From assembly GCA_905221605.1 (NCBI GenBank), contig CAJNDS010002195.1, positions 425,340-489,339 on the forward strand: 64,000 bases of DNA, in the 5' to 3' direction. The number at the start of each line of letters is the position of its first letter. Position 1 is the stretch's first letter. Shown here in pieces: positions 49,083 through 60,324 of this stretch. Made by a program: the position numbers and the translations under genes. The notes under the pieces are model-generated. The model ran no database searches, was not told the origin of the DNA, and saw nothing but the letters and a program-made list of their open reading frames with translations. The stretch is from Symbiodinium natans. Its lineage: Eukaryota; Sar; Dinophyceae; Suessiales; Symbiodiniaceae.

Positions 49083-51317
49083 GCCTGTCAAATTTTCTCT
49101 TTCTCCACAGTCTTACTGTTTGGGGTCTTCGCTGGCATAATTATCTTTGAATTTGTGGCTTTTTAGTTGTTGATTTGCATGTATCTTGTTTGTTATCTTT
49201 AAAATTTGTTGCGTCTCGTTGTTGATTTGCTGGCGATTTTGCTATGTCAAACGACACTGTTGCGACGTCAATGTTTTAGTCTAAACCTCTGACTTCAGGG
49301 GACCGACGCGGTGGCCATCAGTGACAGCAATAGCCCTGAAACGCAAATCCAATAGCAACCACAGAACCCCTGCCCTCCCCCTACCAAACAAAAAATATTC
49401 AGACTCCAACCCGCTCCGAACTGAAGAGGGAACCTAAAGCCCCAAGACCCCCAAGATCCAGGCCAAACATTGATCCCCAATGTGGATCCGCCGAGAAGTA
49501 ATTGATCGACATGCCAATTGTGTCGCTTCGTGTGATGGAGAAGTCGATTGGGAAAGCTCGAGTCTGCAGAAATCCGACTTTGTGTTTTTTTGCCCTCTTC
49601 GAGGCGCGGCCGCAGATGGCACCAACATCAGCAAGCTGCGCCAATGCCTGCAAAACGTCAGCGCCTGGATGCCATCATACTCCGTCACTGGCCCGTCAGT
49701 GTCTCGAATAGGCAGCAATCTCTTTGGGTATTCAGGCCAAGGAGCGCAACGTCGAAAAGGATTGAGTGAGGGGCCTTCAAAAGTTCCTCATCACAAAGTT
49801 GATTTGCGTTCCACCATGTTCCACCTGTGTGAGGCTTTGTGTCCTGGAGCTTCAGCTGGCAACCGAAGACTCAGGCTGGACAGCTTGAGTGATCTTGTAG
49901 AAGGAAGTGCGTAGCATTGCGTAGCGACATGTAGGGAAAGGTAGGGCGTGATGTGACACGCCGTGGCACGAGATTTGCTGTCTCCAAAAGCCCAAAGCAA
50001 GGGGCGGCATGCTGGAGGCCAAGGCGGGCCATTGCTTGGTGATGGGGTTTTGTTTGGGGCTCCTCTTTACGCAACCTCGAAGCAACTGGCTTTGCAGCAG
50101 CGTGAATTCTTTCCACGAGCTGTTCCCAGCTGCAAAGCGCCAGCTGGCCAGCATCTTCCCTCAGGCTCCAGTCGCTACAGAGTTGCCCAGTCGTTACAGT
50201 TTCGCTACGGATTTGACAGCACTTCTCGGACTTCAGTGACTTCGCAACGGGCCCATGCAGGCTTGTACGGGCCCAGTGTTCATATGGCCAGGCCTACACG
50301 GAGTGGATGCTCACCGAACTTGAGGAGGCAACTTCATGAGCTGCCTCGTGAGCCTTAATTAAATAAAGTTGCTACATGTTGCTACCGAAGTCTGTGACTG
50401 CTGGGTGATGATGCATCGTCGGGCGATCTTCGCGGGGAACTTGCCGCTCCGAACTCATCACATGATTGAGGATCGGTGACCCGCATGATCCACCAAGGAT
50501 CGGTCTTGCCGGAGGCTGTGGAGGTCAAGGACCTGGCCTTAGCGCGCAACACACAGCTTTTTCTCGTGGTTGTGCCGCTGCGAGCTCTTTTACATCTACC
50601 GCCAGTATGGTCAGCTGGCCCTTTTGCTGGGTCGCTCTTCTGGCACGACACATAGTATGTACAGGAGGATATCCCAACAAAAACTACCAACTCTCAGAGA
50701 ACTGACCGTGTAACACAGAGCGCATGCATATGCTTGAGCGTGGAGAGTTTGGCAGGCTTTGGCCTTTTGGCTTAGGCTTGGCAATCATCCGGCACAATGA
50801 AATGAACCTAGCTTAACCAGGCCAAGCTCGTCCTAACTCCCAAATTGTCAAGTTGAATACGTGTGTTCTATTCGACGCAATGTATACTTTAGCCTGACAC
50901 CACAACCTGCCGTAGTAGTTTGCCTCGCCTAAACGCAACCTCTCAAACTTCAACCCTGTCTTGTCATTTTGTTTCTTCGGTGGGGTGGGGGGTGGGGGGT
51001 GGGCGTGGTTGGCCGCTGCCATCTAGAATATTGAAAGACACGTGCGAGTGATCCGGACACCACATGTTGCATCCCTTTGTGATAGAAAGCGCCGGAAACC
51101 TCTCAGCCACAAAGACGCAAACTGACGCCCTGAGGTGGCGGAGGAAGAGTTAAGGCAGCGTGCCCAGCAACCATTGCAGCTTTGTCTTTGTGAACTGTCG
51201 CGTCCAGGATCTGAGCTTGCTGCAGCAAAGTGTGTCAACGAGTTCCCATTATCGCTAGCGCGCTCCGCCTCGGGCTCCCCCCTCCCGGCCACGTCCCACC
51301 ATTATTGCCGTCAGTCT
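49083..51317. other. No supported gene
   Basis: A 144-codon plus frame (49480-49914) contains KSDFVFFCPLRGAAADGTNI and SKLRQCLQNVSAWMPSYSV, and a 131-codon plus frame lies at 49963-50358. Minus frames overlap both. None has a motif, so I cannot choose a strand with confidence. A G-rich patch is at 50981-51005. Confidence 0.3.
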
Positions 51318-51565
51318 GGCCATGACCCATTATTCCCCATCATTCCCTGTCATTCCGACATTCCCCATCATTCCCCATCATGCCCCATCATTCGCCATCA
51401 TTCCCCTTCTACTCGACATTCCTACCTTTCCCGCCAGTACCAGCCATTCCCTACCACCTCCCACCATTCCCACCATGGCCCATTACCCACCAACCCCACC
51501 CGTTACCCATCACCCACCATCACCATTCTCACCACTACCCGCCACTACCACCATGTCCCGCCAGT
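51318..51565 (+). repeat. CCATCATTCCC-type minisatellite
   Basis: About 250 bp of degenerate 9-12-bp units (CATTCCCCATCATGCCCCAT and similar, then CCACCATTCCCACCATGG). His/Pro/Ser translations are artefacts. Confidence 0.8.
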
Positions 51566-53297
51566 CCCAGCCATAGGCAACAAGAATGCAAGCAGCCAAC
51601 GCCCCCAAAATGCAAACCCATATATGCCGGGCTGCAATTGGCAATTACACGTGTAGCCTGCAGGGATTCTCGTATGTACTGTTAAAACCCTTTCAGGCCG
51701 GAAGGGGCAGAGGCTCTGTTTGTATTTGGGGGTTTGATACCAGAGGGAAGAGATCATGTATTCCCACCTGTTCTATATGTAGGGGTTTGCATGCTGCGTG
51801 CCATGTAAAGCAGTTGTAGGCTGGGACACAGGTGAAGATTATAGGGTCATGGGCGGAGTTTCTATGCTGTGCGCGGCGCTTCTTGCAGGCGGCTCTGACT
51901 GCAGCGCAGCGTCTTCCAGGTCAGACCTGCAAGTGAGGTTGCAGTGCTTCGTGAACTGAGAGCTTGGTGGGAGGTGGCGTGGAGTGCGTGAGTGCACAAA
52001 TCTACGTGGTGGCAGCTATCGACTGCTTCATCCTTGATCGGCTTGGCAAGGACCTTGCTAAGGCTACTCAGGTTGTTGCCTGGCGTAGGGTCTGGTGCAT
52101 TCAGGACTTCTCCTGAGCTCTGCGTGGGCCAAAATGGAAGAGTGTGGCTTCTGGCACGCACTGCCAGAGAGACAGTGCTGACAGTGCTGCTACTGCAGGC
52201 CAAGGGGGGCAGAGTGGGGCTGAGACTTTGCAGTGGCTGGCCACAAAGAGGAGCTTCGGTATGACGACGATCCAAATCGAGGGCTGAACTGGCAAATGGG
52301 TCGGGGCTTATTGCTTGAGAGCGGTTCATGTTAGCTTCGAGTGCATAGTTGCAGGTCTGCGTGACATGGCTTGAGACGCTAGATTTTCAGCTGCTTGCTT
52401 TTGTTCAGTCAACCTGCGTTCAGCTGCCATCCAACGATGTTGCCAACCTGTTCTCGCTTGAGAAATGATGATTTAGCCTTGTGTTTCCAGGACGGCAGCT
52501 GTCCTTGGAGAGCTTGCTCTGCCTGCTCTGAGCACTCCGGGATCCAAAGAAGATGATCGCTGGAGCTGCGTGTTGCGGCGTGCTGCGCGTCCCGTCGAAA
52601 AAAACCTGTGTGTTGTGGAACGAGCAGGTGCACCTCTGACCGAAAACGGTATCGTGGTGACGGGTATCAGCCCTTGGGCACAGGTTTAGGCATCGAGTCT
52701 ACGGGATGAGTCGTGATTGCAGTGGCCTTGTCGTGCTAAGTATCGTCTGCATCGTTGTTGCATGTTGTTGCATCGCTTGCAACCTTTCTACCGAGCTTGA
52801 AGTCGTCGAATCATCGACTCTTCACAGATACTGTACTGTATATTCTTATCAGATGTATAAGAAGCTCATGACTCACGACTGTACATGTGTTATTTGCAGG
52901 CAACGTGAAGGTATGCTGATCGCATCTGATCGTTACAACATTGCAACAAAGCACGCCGGGTGTATTTGTTCGATTGGACTGTCGCGTTGCGGCCTTTCTG
53001 CCTCGGCCATGGGGGGCGTCGTGGCTCTGGACAACCATGTACCGTGCCTTGACCGCATCCTCCAAAGATACTTCTACCTCTTTTCCATCTTTTCCGGTGT
53101 TGAAATCTTCCTGCACGCGCTCTGGCTAGCACTGATATGTCCTCCGTGTGGCAACAGCCCGGTGGTGTGGTGATGCCCCTCTGCTGAGTCGAGCTGCCGA
53201 TGACAGACGTGCGAGGTCTATCTTTGATACGCCTCTGGAAGAGCTGACCACACCAAGGCGGCCTGCCCAAAATCACTCAGTCGTCTGTCCACTGCCG
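51566..53297. other. No supported gene
   Basis: Open frames (for example 52706-53173 plus, 51862-52329 minus) show no motif. The repeat pair begins at the right end. Confidence 0.35.
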
Positions 53298-54420
53298 TGT
53301 TGCATCGCTTGGCGTCCCGTGCTTTTTCAGGTCAAAATCGCCTGGTGACGCGTGCGAGAAGCAGCTCGGGCCGAAAGTGCTAAGGGCGGGCTCGCTGCTG
53401 TTTTGGTCTTGGTACATTCGGTACTGTCTCACTATCTTCTCCGACTGGTTGTTCAATTGGACGGGCGGGATGGGTCGGGCTTTCCGGGAGGCGCTGTGTC
53501 TGTGCCTGTGCGACAAGTCTCATGCTGTGGCGGAACCTGCCATGCATCGCTTCGCCAGCTTCGCCTTGAGGTCTCCGAACGCGTGCGGGTCCATGCAGGT
53601 GGAAGATGGCGCCACGCCTTGCAGCAATCTGTCGCAGTGCAGCCAGGAGATGATGAGCACGCAGCTTGGTAGCACATGCATCTCTGGCGCCGTTGGTCGT
53701 TCGGACACGGCCGCAGTCGGCATGGGCATTGGAGGCAGCAGGTAAAGTTTACTTTTGCGATCGTTGCCATGTTGCATCACTTGCCGTCCCGTGCTTTGTA
53801 ATTAAGGTCAAAATGCCCATCAGATGGCGCTTGGACCTTTGATGACGAGTGCGAGAAGCAGCTCGGCCCGAAAGCGCTAAGGGCAGGCTCGCTGCTGTTT
53901 GGTCTCGGTACATTCGGTGCTGTATCACTATCTTCTACGACGGGTGTTCAATTGGGAGGAGGGGATGGCTCGGGCGCTGTGTGACAAGTCTCATGCGGTA
54001 GCCGCCAGCTGAACATGCATCGCTTCGACAGCTTCGCCTCGAGGTCTCCCAACTCGCGGCTCGAAGTGCGAAGTCGGCTCAGTGGCCAGAGCGGCGTCAG
54101 CACTGCGGACACGGCCGGTGCGGAAGTGCCATCGCCGCGTTCCGAGGCAGGGTTCACGTCCGTGATTGGAAAGGCCCCTGAATTGCAACACCCAAGATCC
54201 ATATGATCCATGATCCACGTCTATCCACGCACGTAGTCGTGTGGCATGGTATGGCCAAGCCGGGAAAGCTGCGGGTCCATGCAGTGGAGGATGACGCCAC
54301 GCCTTGCAGCAATCTTTCGCAGTGCAGCCACGAGATGCTGAGCACGCAGCCTGGTTGCATACATCTCTGGCGCCGGTGTTCGTTCTGACACGGCCGCAGT
54401 CGGCTTGGGCATTGGAGGTA
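53298..54420 (+). repeat. Direct tandem duplication, two diverged units
   Basis: Unit 1 (53298-53765) and unit 2 (53766-54420) share a lead GTTGCATC.CTTG.CGTCCC, then TGCGAGAAGCAGCTCGG, a TACATTCGGT block, a GACAAGTCTCATGC block and a long block GCCACGCCTTGCAGCAATCT ending in GGGCATTGGAGG. Unit 2 carries an insertion of about 190 bp between the GAGGTCTCC block and TGCGGGTCCATGCAG. In unit 1 one frame reads GATPCSNLSQCSQEM and ends near GCAGGTAAAG, a splice-donor-like string. Frames are not conserved between units, so coding is doubtful. Confidence 0.8.
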
Positions 54421-55339
54421 CGTGTAGCAGGGTTTTAGAGGACCTGGAAGGGTATATGTTTCGCATGAGCTGGGCCCGGCTCGAGTCACTGAGTCACACT
54501 GCGCCTGACTCTCCCGCACTCGGTCGGGTCCCAGTAAGGGGAGGCGGGGGTGGAGCCTTTTGCCGGGGAGTCAGGTTTTTGAGGGCTTCAAGCCTGAAAC
54601 CTCCAAAACCCTGACTCGTCAGGGGAGGCAGAATTTTCAGAAAGTGGTCCCCCGACACTAGGGTACCCTAGGTTTCTTAGTTAACAAGCACCCGCAAAGA
54701 CCTGGATCTAGGGGCTTAGTTTCTTTTTCAGTGGTTTCTTATACAGTGGTTTCACTGTACGCCCACGTCACCAAGCGCGCAAGATGCCGAGGCACACCTT
54801 CGCTCCCCCCAGCTTGGCGCCTGGTGCCAATGCGCGCCAGTCACTCGGCCAATGGCGGCTCGCACCGACATGGACGAGATTGGACGGCTATCCGTGAGTC
54901 TTGAGGGCGCTTCCATAGTTGAATCGCCGCCTGCAGCGCGGTAGGGAATTGCTGCGAAACATGGGCAGGGCGTCAGGACGTGTGCCAGACGTGTGCTAAC
55001 TTTCCCATCCGAGGTGCTCGCAGGTGGAGTGGCAGCTGTGGTGGCTATCGCTTGCGCGCCTCGGCATAAATTAAAAGGAAGACAAACGCAGACGTTCTTG
55101 CATTTCTGCGTTGCTGCAGCAGGCCCCCGGGGAATTAGACCGTTGCATCTTTGAATAGTTAGGAAGCCAAGTGTGAGCTCTGACGTCAACCAGCAGAGAC
55201 AGCAGAGACGACCAGAATAGCCACACACGGACTTTGGGATCTCTTTTCTCTTCTGTTCTGCCGTTACACTTTGTTCTCCTGGCGAAGCCTCGTCACAAGT
55301 GGCGACGACATCCCACACGTTGCTGGTGTTGAGATTGTA
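54421..55339. other. No supported gene; short palindrome
   Basis: Contains the perfect 14-bp palindrome CTAGGGTACCCTAG at 54658-54671. A 205-codon minus frame (54752-55369) has no motif and Cys/Ser/Pro-rich noncoding-like composition. Confidence 0.4.
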
Positions 55340-55391
55340 CAGTACGGGTAAGGGGGGGGGCACGTGCAAGTAGTAGCGGCAGTAGCGTCGA

Positions 55392-55554
55392 TGTCAGCCT
55401 CAGGTATGAGGGCGCGTGCCAGAAGCACCTGGAGCAGCAGCAATGGCTGCAGCAAGTCGAGGCCCAAAACAACGAGTTGACGCTGCTGGTTGCAGCCATC
55501 CGTGCTGAGAAGCGCGTGCTGGAGCAGCAGCCCCTTGGGTGTGAAGACGTGTGA
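55392..55554 (+). pseudogene. Coiled-coil exon copy 1
   Basis: Plus frame reading SLRYEGACQKHLEQQQWLQQ, VEAQNNELTLLVAAIRAEKR, VLEQQPLGCEDV, stop. It has the heptad-like Leu/Val spacing and Glu/Gln richness of a coiled coil. Six of nine differences from copies 2 and 3 change the amino acid, so purifying selection is not evident. It may be a C-terminal exon (AG before GTATGAGG) of a long coiled-coil protein. Confidence 0.35.
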
Positions 55555-55901
55555 AGCATTCCTCTGCAGCCTCGTGATGTCCTTTCATGTCCTTTGATTC
55601 CCATGATTTTTGGGAGCTCAAAGTTTCGCCGCAACCACAAAACCACGGCCCCATAGCACTCCGCTGAGCGACAGAACGAAAGCCGAGGCTTTGCCGGCGT
55701 GATGACGAGTTGTTCGAGGCCAAGGAGTGCTTGATGACTGAGTTCATACAGTGACTCGCCAACATTTGCCAACTTCATATCTTCTATCGATAACTATGAG
55801 TGTGCAGAATGAGTGTGCAGCAGAGTCTTGTGCAGAGTCTTCAGGGCTTTTTTCCGTGAAATCTCCCACACGTGGCGGGTGACGGGAGTCACAGAGGGGT
55901 A

Positions 55902-55944
<43 letters not shown>

Positions 55945-55981
55945 GCGTGGCACGTGCAAGTAGCAGCGGTAGTAGCGTCGA

Positions 55982-56144
55982 TGTCAGCCTCAGGTATGAG
56001 GGCGCGTGCCAGAAGCACCTGGAGCATCAGCAGTGGCTGCAGCAAGTCGAGGCCGAAAACAACGAGCTGACGCTGCTGGTCGAAGCCCTCCGTGCTGAGA
56101 AGCACGTGCTGGAGCAGCGGCCCCTTGGGTGTGAAGACGTGTGA
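55982..56144 (+). pseudogene. Coiled-coil exon copy 2
   Basis: Same frame as copy 1: HLEHQQWLQQVEAENNELTL, LVEALRAEKHVLEQ, then RPLGCEDV and stop. No upstream exon is visible; the poly-G run lies 40 bp upstream. Identical in protein to copy 3. Confidence 0.35.
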
Positions 56145-56553
56145 AGCATTGCTCTGCAGTCTCGTGATGTCCTTTCATGTCCTTTGATTCCCATGATGTT
56201 TGGCAGCTTTCTTGAGCCAAAGTTTAGCCACAACGACAAAACCACGGCTCCATAGCACTCCGCTGCGCGACAGAGCGAAAGCCGAGGCTTTGCCGGCGTG
56301 ATGACGAGTTGTTCGAGGCCAAGGAGTGCTTGATGACTGAGTTCATACAGTGACTCGCCAACATTTGCCAACTTCATATCTTCTATCGATAACTATGAGT
56401 GTGCAGAATGAGTGTGCAGCAGAGTCTTGTGCAGAGTCTTCAGGGCTTTTTTCCGTGAAATCTCCCACACGTGGCGGGTGACGGGAGTCACAGAGGGGTA
56501 GGGGGGGGGGGGGGGTGCGTGGCACGTGCAAGTAGCAGCGGTAGTAGCGTCGA

Positions 56554-56716
56554 TGTCAGCCTCAGGTATGAGGGCGCGTGCCAGAAGCACCTGGAGCATC
56601 AGCAGTGGCTGCAGCAAGTCGAGGCCGAAAACAACGAGCTGACGCTGCTGGTCGAAGCCCTCCGTGCTGAGAAGCACGTGCTGGAGCAGCGGCCCCTTGG
56701 GTGTGAAGACGTGTGA
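56554..56716 (+). pseudogene. Coiled-coil exon copy 3
   Basis: Same protein as copy 2. All three copies end in the same stop and are followed by GAAGCATT and a CTCGTGATGTCCTTTCATG block, so any function would be shared. Confidence 0.35.
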
Positions 56717-56908
56717 AGCATTGCTCTGCAGTCTCGTGATGTCCTTTCATGTCCTTTGATTCCCATGATGTTTTGCTTTCTTGAGCCAAAGTTTAGCCAC
56801 AACGACAAAACCACGGCTCCATAGCACTCCGCTGCGCGACAGAGCGAAAGCCGAGGCTTTGCCGGCGTGATGACGAGTTGTTCGAGGCCAAGGAGTGCTT
56901 GATGACTG

Positions 56909-58385
56909 AGTTCATACAGTGACTTGCCTCATATGGTGATCCAATGTGACCCAGCTTTTCTACCGATACCTCTGAGTGTACAGAATGGGTGTGCAGAATG
57001 AGTGTGCGGAGTCTTGCGCAGAGTCTTCAGGGCTTGTCCGTGGAATCTCGTTAGTGAATGTGTCGCCCGATGCCCAAGTTTACAGAGAGAGGCGTTTGGG
57101 TGTACAGCAGTGGCAAGCCCAGGCACCGCGCTCTCCAAACACCAAAAAAACCCCTGGCCGCTTTCTGGTAAGGTCAGAGGAGAAGGTGGCCGACCTTGGT
57201 GACCTGTGTGTGACAGCAGCTGGCAGCCCTGCCCGCGAAATGCCGCTGTGGCAGCGATTCCAGTCATCCTGGCACCATGTCTTCTTGGCATTGTGGTCTC
57301 AAGTGAAAAGAGTTTAAAGAGGCATTGAAGATGTAGCAGTGGTTCTGGTGCAGCAGGGAGGTCAGGAAGTGTGCAGACAATCCAGTGCGCAAGTTTGCCG
57401 CGGGGCGCCTTCAACAGCCTCAGGGCAAAACATCGGATCCTTTTGTGTGTCAAGGCACAGTCAAGAGGGAAGCGGTGCGTCTTCGCCTTCTCAGAGCACT
57501 TGCGACAGCGACGTCTCTTGGAAGGAGGAAAGCAGAGTGTCACACCTGTCACACCGAACAATAGCCAATTTGAGCACCTCAGCGGTTCACCCGCAGGAGC
57601 TTCCAGAGTCTGCCCCTCACAACGAACCTGCTCGCGAAGTGTGCCCCCTACATCAGCCATAGACTCGCCGTAGATCGAGGTGAGCATGGAGCACAGCCGT
57701 GTTGAGCTCCCCCATTGAAAGGAAGATCTGCCTGGAGCGCTCCGGGCGGACATGGGCGAAGTTCGCGAGGGAGCGTCGAGTCCGGTTGAGATGCCCCTCG
57801 GGCCGCACGGTGCGTTCGCGTATGTTCGCGTGAGGAGTCAGCGAGCATCGCTTGTGGACTCAAGTGGGAGGGATGGTCGCAGACGCTTGAGCGGGCTGCG
57901 CAAGCTGTAGATGCTGTAGCCGGTGGGCAGCTGACGTGTCGCTTTAAGTCTCTTGGCCAGAGAGAGGATGTGTGCAGCCCAGGTCTGTGAAAGCCTGTAT
58001 TCCAACTTTCGAATTGCCCAGTCTGTTGCAGTACCTTACCGTGCCTCGCCTCAAGTTGCAGCGCGCAATGATGTTCCTCTACGGAGTTTCCCCATCAGGA
58101 AGAAGTGCCTGCATGTGCCCCAAGGTGGAAAACATACTGCAGTGGCGCTTAACATCCCGGCAGACCGCGAGCCCTAGGGCAGGAAGCTTTGTGCAGTTGC
58201 CCTGCCCAACACAATGTGCAAAGTCGTGAGATGCTGCGCATTTCTGCCGCCTAAGGTCTTGACTCATCACCTGGAGGAAATGGGCAGGTTGGATAGGCCG
58301 GGTGACTCCTGGCATCTTCTGCGCAACCGCTGCGTGCTATTGCATGGTGACGTGCATGGGAATCATGCACCACGGCCTCTGCAGG
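56909..58385. other. No confident gene; long minus frame
   Basis: A 274-codon minus frame (57753-56929) contains FPPSKRRRCRKCSEKAKTHR but otherwise has no motif. Its right part overlaps plus frames of equal quality. A plus frame near 58200 may be an upstream exon of the following gene. I do not call a product. Confidence 0.3.
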
Positions 58386-58511
58386 TCCGAGTCGATTCTC
58401 GAATTTTCTCACTTGGTGAATCTTGCGCTCCGACACCCTGATGCATTCGATGCCCTTGGCCGTGAAGCTGATGCCGAGACGGTGAAGTACTTTGAGTGCC
58501 TCTTGATCTGA
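58386..58511 (+). CDS. Probable upstream exon of helical-repeat gene
   Basis: Plus frame ESILEFSHLVNLALRHPDAF, DALGREADAETVKYFECLLI, stop at 58511. It has good protein character and is 75 bp upstream of a second coding block (58587) in a different frame. An intron of roughly 60-80 bp with a noncanonical or unseen donor could join them. Confidence 0.4.
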   Translation, partial: SESILEFSHLVNLALRHPDAFDALGREADAETVKYFECLLI

Positions 58512-58586
58512 TGATTGTTTGCGTGCGCCACGCAAAGCAGGTCTGTTTAGGGAACGGCATCGGTTCCTTTTTCAAGCTCAGGCCGG

Positions 58587-59120
58587 GTGTGGTGCATGCG
58601 GCTTGCGAGCGCAAGATGGACCCACTTCGCAGACAGTGATGCCCGCCGCATCGTCCTAGCAAACCTTCGACACTTGCTTGGGCGCTGCTCGGATGTGAGT
58701 GCATCCGTGAGGAAAGCCGCTCACCATATTGTCAGAAACTATGGGCTGGGTGGACTGCATTGGGTGCGGCAAGTGATTGCGGAAGCCATGCTCGGTCGAA
58801 TGGAGAACCTCCTGGAGGAGTCCACCGAAATCAGCGAAGAGGCCTCGACGCAGGTGATGCAGTGCTCTGCCCATCTTGAACTTATTCTGCGTGCGCTGGA
58901 GAAGCCTCAGCGTCAGAAGTGGGTGTCCATGCTGGTCAGAGTCCTAGTTGGTCAGAAATCATGTCCAAAGACCTTGATCAATGACCTGAAGCTCCTGTGG
59001 CGAGCTGATGACGATCCTGGACGAAGTTATGCAGAAGCGGAGCGGCAGCTTGTGGCTCTTGCAAGGGACGCCGGCAGAGGAGACATGCTGAACGATCTTT
59101 GGGACATCCTGGACTGTTGA
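58587..59120 (+). CDS. Helical-repeat (ARM/HEAT-like) protein, C-terminal exon
   Basis: A 177-codon frame ending in a stop with convincing protein character throughout: ARWTHFADSDARRIVLANLR, HLLGRCSDVSASVRKAAHHI, RNYGLGGLHWVRQVIAEAML, then LEESTEISEEASTQVMQCSA and LILRALEKPQRQKWVSMLVR. It ends DAGRGDMLNDLWDILDC. The alternating amphipathic helices suggest an ARM-, HEAT- or Pumilio-type solenoid, but I see no diagnostic repeat motif. The apparent GTG start and the upstream coding frame at 58386 suggest this is a last exon rather than a whole gene. This is the best candidate for a live host gene in the window. Confidence 0.6.
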   Translation: MWCMRLASARWTHFADSDARRIVLANLRHLLGRCSDVSASVRKAAHHIVRNYGLGGLHWVRQVIAEAMLGRMENLLEESTEISEEASTQVMQCSAHLELILRALEKPQRQKWVSMLVRVLVGQKSCPKTLINDLKLLWRADDDPGRSYAEAERQLVALARDAGRGDMLNDLWDILDC

Positions 59121-60324
59121 TGTCTGTCCAAATGCTCGACAAAAGATGTGAGTGCACGTACTTGGTGTGTAGGCAGCGTTATAGGAGGAAGTACATGTTG
59201 GTCGCTCTTCCATGGGCCTTTTGTTCCGCCTTGGCTCAGAAAGCACTACATCCCCAGTTCATCCGTGTGCCTGCGCCGGGCTGAGTATCTCTGCTGTTGC
59301 TGTTGTGGTTGTCGCTGTCGTCGTTGCTAACCTCCCAACTCGAGCCGGAACCTTCCATAGCGAGGCCAGATACACATGTTTGTTCGTCTACACCGTGGGT
59401 GTGATGATGAGGCAGCCCAAGTTTCTGGCAGGTTTGGGGTTTGAGGATTAGGGTTTAGTTAAGGTGTGTCACCACTAAGATGGCAATGTTTCGCTAGATA
59501 AAAGTCGTCCAAGTTGCCACCGATGAGGTAGGGAGCTTTGATGAGCTTTGTTTTCTGGCAGCCGTCTTTGAGTATCCCGAGCAGGTCCATGTAAAACATC
59601 TTTGAAATCTGAAGCTGACACGCAGCCCTTTGTTGTACCTAGCCAGCAGTCAGAGGCTGTGATCCAGCAGCCCTGACTGAAAGTCATCATATCCTTCTGT
59701 GCCTGGTTCGCAACTATACATGGGCAGGATGATGCCGTCCGAAGCGGAAGTCATCAAACTAACTCCGACGTCCTTGGGCACGCAAGCGCGAGCAATACGT
59801 CCGCAACCAGTTGCAAGGCCCGGGTGCTCGTTCTGAAGTGTCGTAATCTTGTTGCAATGCATCCAAACTGTCCGGTCGTTGAGGCTGACGCCTTCCCAAA
59901 GCAGCCCGCGCAGGGACTTGAAGCGGTGACCAGCCCCCACATCGGAACAGCATAGACATGGCTCCATCAGCCTTCTGTCTCCTGAGCTGCTAGATTCTTG
60001 AACTGTCAACCTTCAACGCCGAACTTGAACAATCATGCATATGCAAGTGTCGCGAGATGTTTTAAACTCGACCTGGTCAGGTACACCAGCCCCATACGCC
60101 AACCTACTGGCGTGACTTCTGTCAGACCGTCTACCCTGCCAAGTACCCTGCCAATCTGTTTGCGCCGGCGGCTGAGGAGGCAATCTCGGCTGTGATTGCA
60201 TAGTGTCTGATGCGTACGGTTGCACGGGCATCTTCTTTTCATTAGACTTTGGCAGAAGCTTGACAACTGTTTGCTGGTTACCCGCTCCACGTTGGTCTGC
60301 CCTTTTCCGCTTGCAGGTGCGTAG
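59121..60324. other. No supported gene; telomere-like scrap
   Basis: Includes GGTTTGGGGTTTGAGGATTA and GGGTTTAGTT at 59430-59459, a short degenerate telomere-type patch. A 119-codon minus frame (60009-59650) has no motif. Confidence 0.35.

Larger units (their letters stand above)
55340..56908 (+). repeat. Triplicated segment of about 570-600 bp with poly-G
   Basis: Unit 2 spans 55741-56339 and unit 3 spans 56340-56908. A truncated, more diverged unit 1 spans 55340-55740. Each contains a poly-G run just before GCACGTGCAAGTAG: 9 G in unit 1 (55352-55360), 42 G in unit 2 (55902-55943) and 15 G in unit 3 (56501-56515). Units 2 and 3 are almost identical outside the run, so the duplication is recent. 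Confidence 0.95.

Noticed and set aside
54752-55369. 205-codon minus frame
   Set aside because: No motif, uneven composition and overlap with repeat unit 1; not supported as a gene.
55872-55990. Poly-Gly and poly-Pro stretches
   Set aside because: Translation of the 42-base poly-G run; not a protein feature.
56929-57753. 274-codon minus frame with Cys/Arg-rich patch RRRCRKCSEKAK
   Set aside because: No domain recognised and equally good plus frames overlap it; a short basic Cys patch alone does not establish a zinc finger.
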